Assembly (NCBI RefSeq): GCF_025847275.1
Contig: NZ_JAOZEV010000005.1
Span: 1-64,000 of the forward strand
Direction: 5' to 3'
DNA: 64,000 bases
From: Flavobacterium frigoritolerans
Lineage (GTDB): Bacteria > Bacteroidota > Bacteroidia > Flavobacteriales > Flavobacteriaceae
In this document: positions 62,065-64,000 of the stretch, one piece after another
Numbering within the stretch: the first letter of the stretch is position 1
Layout of the letters: each line of letters starts with the position of its first letter
Program-made: the position numbers and the translations under genes
The notes under the pieces: generated by a model
Told to the model about the DNA's origin: nothing
The model's input: the letters and a program-made list of their open reading frames with translations, nothing else
The model's database searches: none

Positions 62065-63764
62065 TTCTTTTTACTCACTTTTTCTGCTAGTTCCATAGCA
62101 CCATAAACATTTAATACTTTACCAGATTTAGATAATTCCGAAAAAAGAACTTTTTTATCTTTCGTTCCTGGAACAATAACCTCAAGATTATAAGCCGTTC
62201 CTGAATCTAAAATAATTTGCTTCACTTCCTGAACTGTGAGTTTTGGATAATACAACCAAATTAAAGCTGCTGTTCCACAAAACATTGGAACCGACATCGA
62301 AGTCCCTGAATCTGATTCATAGCTATTCCTTGAGGTTGTGGTATATATTTCCTCTCCCGGAGCAAACAAATCAACATTATCTTTACCATAGTTAGAAAAA
62401 TCAGATACAAAAGTACTATCTACTTTATGGGTAACAGCCCCTACAGTGATAAAATTAGAGCAAAATTCTTTAGAGTCATCAAGATTAATATCATTTGGAT
62501 AATATATATTTTTGTCAATATCAAGTGCTTCATTACCTGCGCTACGAACTAATAATACATCGTGTTCTTCTGCATATTTAAACGCTTCTATAACCCATTC
62601 TTTATGTAAAGAGAATCTTTTACTAAAAGACATATTAATTATTTTTGCCCCATTATCTACTGCATACCGTATTGCCATGGTAATATCCTTATCATGATCA
62701 TCTCCTGATGGAGAAATATTGAGAGGCATAATTTTAACATTTTGCACAATTCCTTTTATCCCTATATTATTTTCTCTATTCGCCCCAATAATTCCTGCCA
62801 TTTTGGTACAGTGATCTTGAATAGAGCGGTGCCCCTCTCTATTATTACTCACATTGTTATTGCCATAACCTTTTTCTAAAACGTTGGGATTATCTCCTAT
62901 AAGAAGGCGCTCATTATATTCAATATTCAGATTTTTATTTACAACTGAATCCAACTGGGTTTGTTTATCTTGTACTTCTTCTAAGGTTTTTTCATTAACC
63001 TCTAAGTTAACCATCATGTAAGATATTAAAGCCCCTAAATCTTTATCATTATCATCACGTCTCTGCTTGTATCTTTTATCATTTATTTTATACTTTTTAT
63101 ACAAACTATCCAATTGTTCATACGTATAATCCTCTTTAGGGAAAAAATGTTTTAAAGTATCTTTTACCAGTGGATAAATAGCGACATTATGATTCAATGA
63201 TTTAAGCCAGTTTTTATAATACTTATTTTTCTCTTCTAACGTCTTTAGCGCTTTATGGTATTCTTTGTACTTGTACAAATTCTGAGCATTAATTTGAGAT
63301 TCCGTTTTACCTGCAAACAATGGTCCCCATTCTTTTACAATACGTACGTACTCATATCTATTCCATACTACATAACCTCCGCTTTTGGTTCCTGTAAAAC
63401 TCCATCCGTTAATATCGTCTATATAACCGTTATGATCATCATCGATTCCATTATTAGGAATTTCTTTTTCGTTTCTCCAAAGTTGTCCTTGCAAATCTTC
63501 GTGGTTTATATCGATTTGAGTATCTATCACAGCAACAATAATACTTTTACTTTTAGGCTTCTTTCTGTTTAAGCGATACCATTTATCTAATGAAATTCCA
63601 GGTATCGAATCTTCTTTTAAATCCTTTTGATACCAAGTCTGCAACTCCAATGAGGTAAGTGCTTTTTTAGAGCCTAATTTTGTCAATGGAATATTTGTTT
63701 CTTTTATAGATTTACAACCTATTAAAAAGGTAAAAAGAAGAATTATACTGTAAAATACTTTCAT
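62058..63764 (-). CDS. subtilisin-like serine peptidase (S8), lipoprotein
   Basis: 568 residues with lipobox (ILLFTFLIGCKSI, Cys17). Triad: Asp81 in VAVIDTQIDINHED, His near 318 in QDHCTKMAGIIGANREN (the usual HGT is HCT), Ser near 489 in SDSGTSMSVPM. Between Asp and His there is an insertion of about 200 residues, rich in charged coiled-coil-like sequence (TLEEVQDKQTQLDSVVNK). As a lipoprotein it acts on the envelope. A short Gly-Gly peptide frame lies 36 bp upstream on the same strand, which may be its substrate; that is inferred. Confidence 0.9.
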   Translation of the reverse strand: MKVFYSIILLFTFLIGCKSIKETNIPLTKLGSKKALTSLELQTWYQKDLKEDSIPGISLDKWYRLNRKKPKSKSIIVAVIDTQIDINHEDLQGQLWRNEKEIPNNGIDDDHNGYIDDINGWSFTGTKSGGYVVWNRYEYVRIVKEWGPLFAGKTESQINAQNLYKYKEYHKALKTLEEKNKYYKNWLKSLNHNVAIYPLVKDTLKHFFPKEDYTYEQLDSLYKKYKINDKRYKQRRDDNDKDLGALISYMMVNLEVNEKTLEEVQDKQTQLDSVVNKNLNIEYNERLLIGDNPNVLEKGYGNNNVSNNREGHRSIQDHCTKMAGIIGANRENNIGIKGIVQNVKIMPLNISPSGDDHDKDITMAIRYAVDNGAKIINMSFSKRFSLHKEWVIEAFKYAEEHDVLLVRSAGNEALDIDKNIYYPNDINLDDSKEFCSNFITVGAVTHKVDSTFVSDFSNYGKDNVDLFAPGEEIYTTTSRNSYESDSGTSMSVPMFCGTAALIWLYYPKLTVQEVKQIILDSGTAYNLEVIVPGTKDKKVLFSELSKSGKVLNVYGAMELAEKVSKKKF

Positions 63765-63800
63765 GCTTTATAATGATATTTGATAGACGATTATATACTA

Positions 63801-63976
63801 TTAACAATTAGGTCCTGAATGCCCTCCTGCATTATTTTTGTTTGTATCAATTGGATCATCGATATTAGGATTTCCACCTCCTCCGCCTTTAATTATCTTT
63901 ATATTTTTAAACTTTGCTATTTCAAATCTTTCTAAATCAAATTTATTAACTTCTTTTTTTTCTTTTTCATTTTCAT
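63801..63976 (-). CDS. candidate short Gly-Gly peptide gene upstream of the subtilase; start frame broken at an A8 run
   Basis: The minus strand has an open stretch that reads VNKFDLERFEIAKFKNIKII, then KGGGG and GNPNIDDPIDTNKNN, ending AGGHSGPNC-stop at 63,801. It looks like a leader peptide (Lys/Phe/Ile-rich) with a Gly-Gly cleavage site and a 25-residue core ending in Cys, as in Bacteroidota natural-product precursor families. No ATG is in frame: ATGs at 63,976 and 63,970 enter the right frame only if one A is added to the A8 run at 63,954-63,961. Either slippage, a sequence error or a broken gene. Confidence 0.4.
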
Positions 63977-64000
63977 TTTTCTATATCATTTAAATTAGTA

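Overview
The window looks like a chromosomal segment of a Flavobacterium-type Bacteroidota. It is AT-rich. Several genes have the Bacteroidetes housekeeping promoter (TTTG, about 20 bp, TAnnTTTG) and start sites seldom show a Shine-Dalgarno. Family markers point the same way: an IPExxxVDY protein, DUF4292, DUF6249, and a tyrosine ammonia-lyase that I recognise as very close to the characterised Flavobacterium johnsoniae enzyme. All identifications are from reading the sequence; no database search was run.

Left part (1-15 kb), housekeeping: tRNA-Leu, prs-rplY-pth, a Mn-type superoxide dismutase, two tandem small-RNA genes, a long PurF homologue, a PfkB kinase, an ECF sigma factor with a membrane partner and a divergent DUF6249 target, rnhA, purN, then acpP-fabF-rnc-(IPExxxVDY)-pyk. 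The ECF locus has two divergent copies of the same ECF promoter.

15-22 kb, accessory: an MBOAT O-acyltransferase with an SGNH partner, an OsmC protein, and a sugar locus (GntR regulator divergent from galM and a vSGLT-like sodium/sugar symporter) that points to galactose or a similar hexose.

22.3-48.6 kb: a large aryl-polyene/flexirubin-type pigment cluster. It has a halogenase-like flavoprotein, tyrosine ammonia-lyase (4-coumarate starter), an adenylating ligase, two ACPs, three ketosynthases with the catalytic Cys, one Cys-less ketosynthase partner and one short ketosynthase-like protein, a ketoreductase, two hotdog dehydratase-like proteins, a thioesterase, an LpxL-like acyltransferase, a GT2-DUF2062 protein, an MMPL-PlsC fusion, a LolA-like carrier, a lipoprotein, an outer-membrane barrel, a CrtI-like flavoprotein, a C45-type lipoprotein hydrolase and a NodB deacetylase. 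A SUKH/SMI1-like gene sits inside it. No dialkylresorcinol genes (darA/darB) are visible here, so the final product (free/lipid-linked aryl polyene or true flexirubin ester) is open.

48.8-64 kb, mostly envelope functions: dusB, a cell-wall amidase, a MATE transporter, rbfA with an FtsX-like permease, a CBS protein, and a minus-strand run of flippase, dut, nucleotidyltransferase, TPR protein, DUF4292 lipoprotein and EnvC-like M23 protein; then a GNAT protein and a subtilase lipoprotein preceded by a short Gly-Gly peptide frame at the right edge.

Intergenic DNA holds several dispersed repeat families (TTAGACT-type, GGTTCTGAG-type, CGCAAAGTT-type and perfect palindromes). The most interesting items are the tandem sRNA genes, the mirror-image ECF promoters, the tyrosine-fed polyene cluster with its odd insertions, and the Gly-Gly peptide/subtilase pair.
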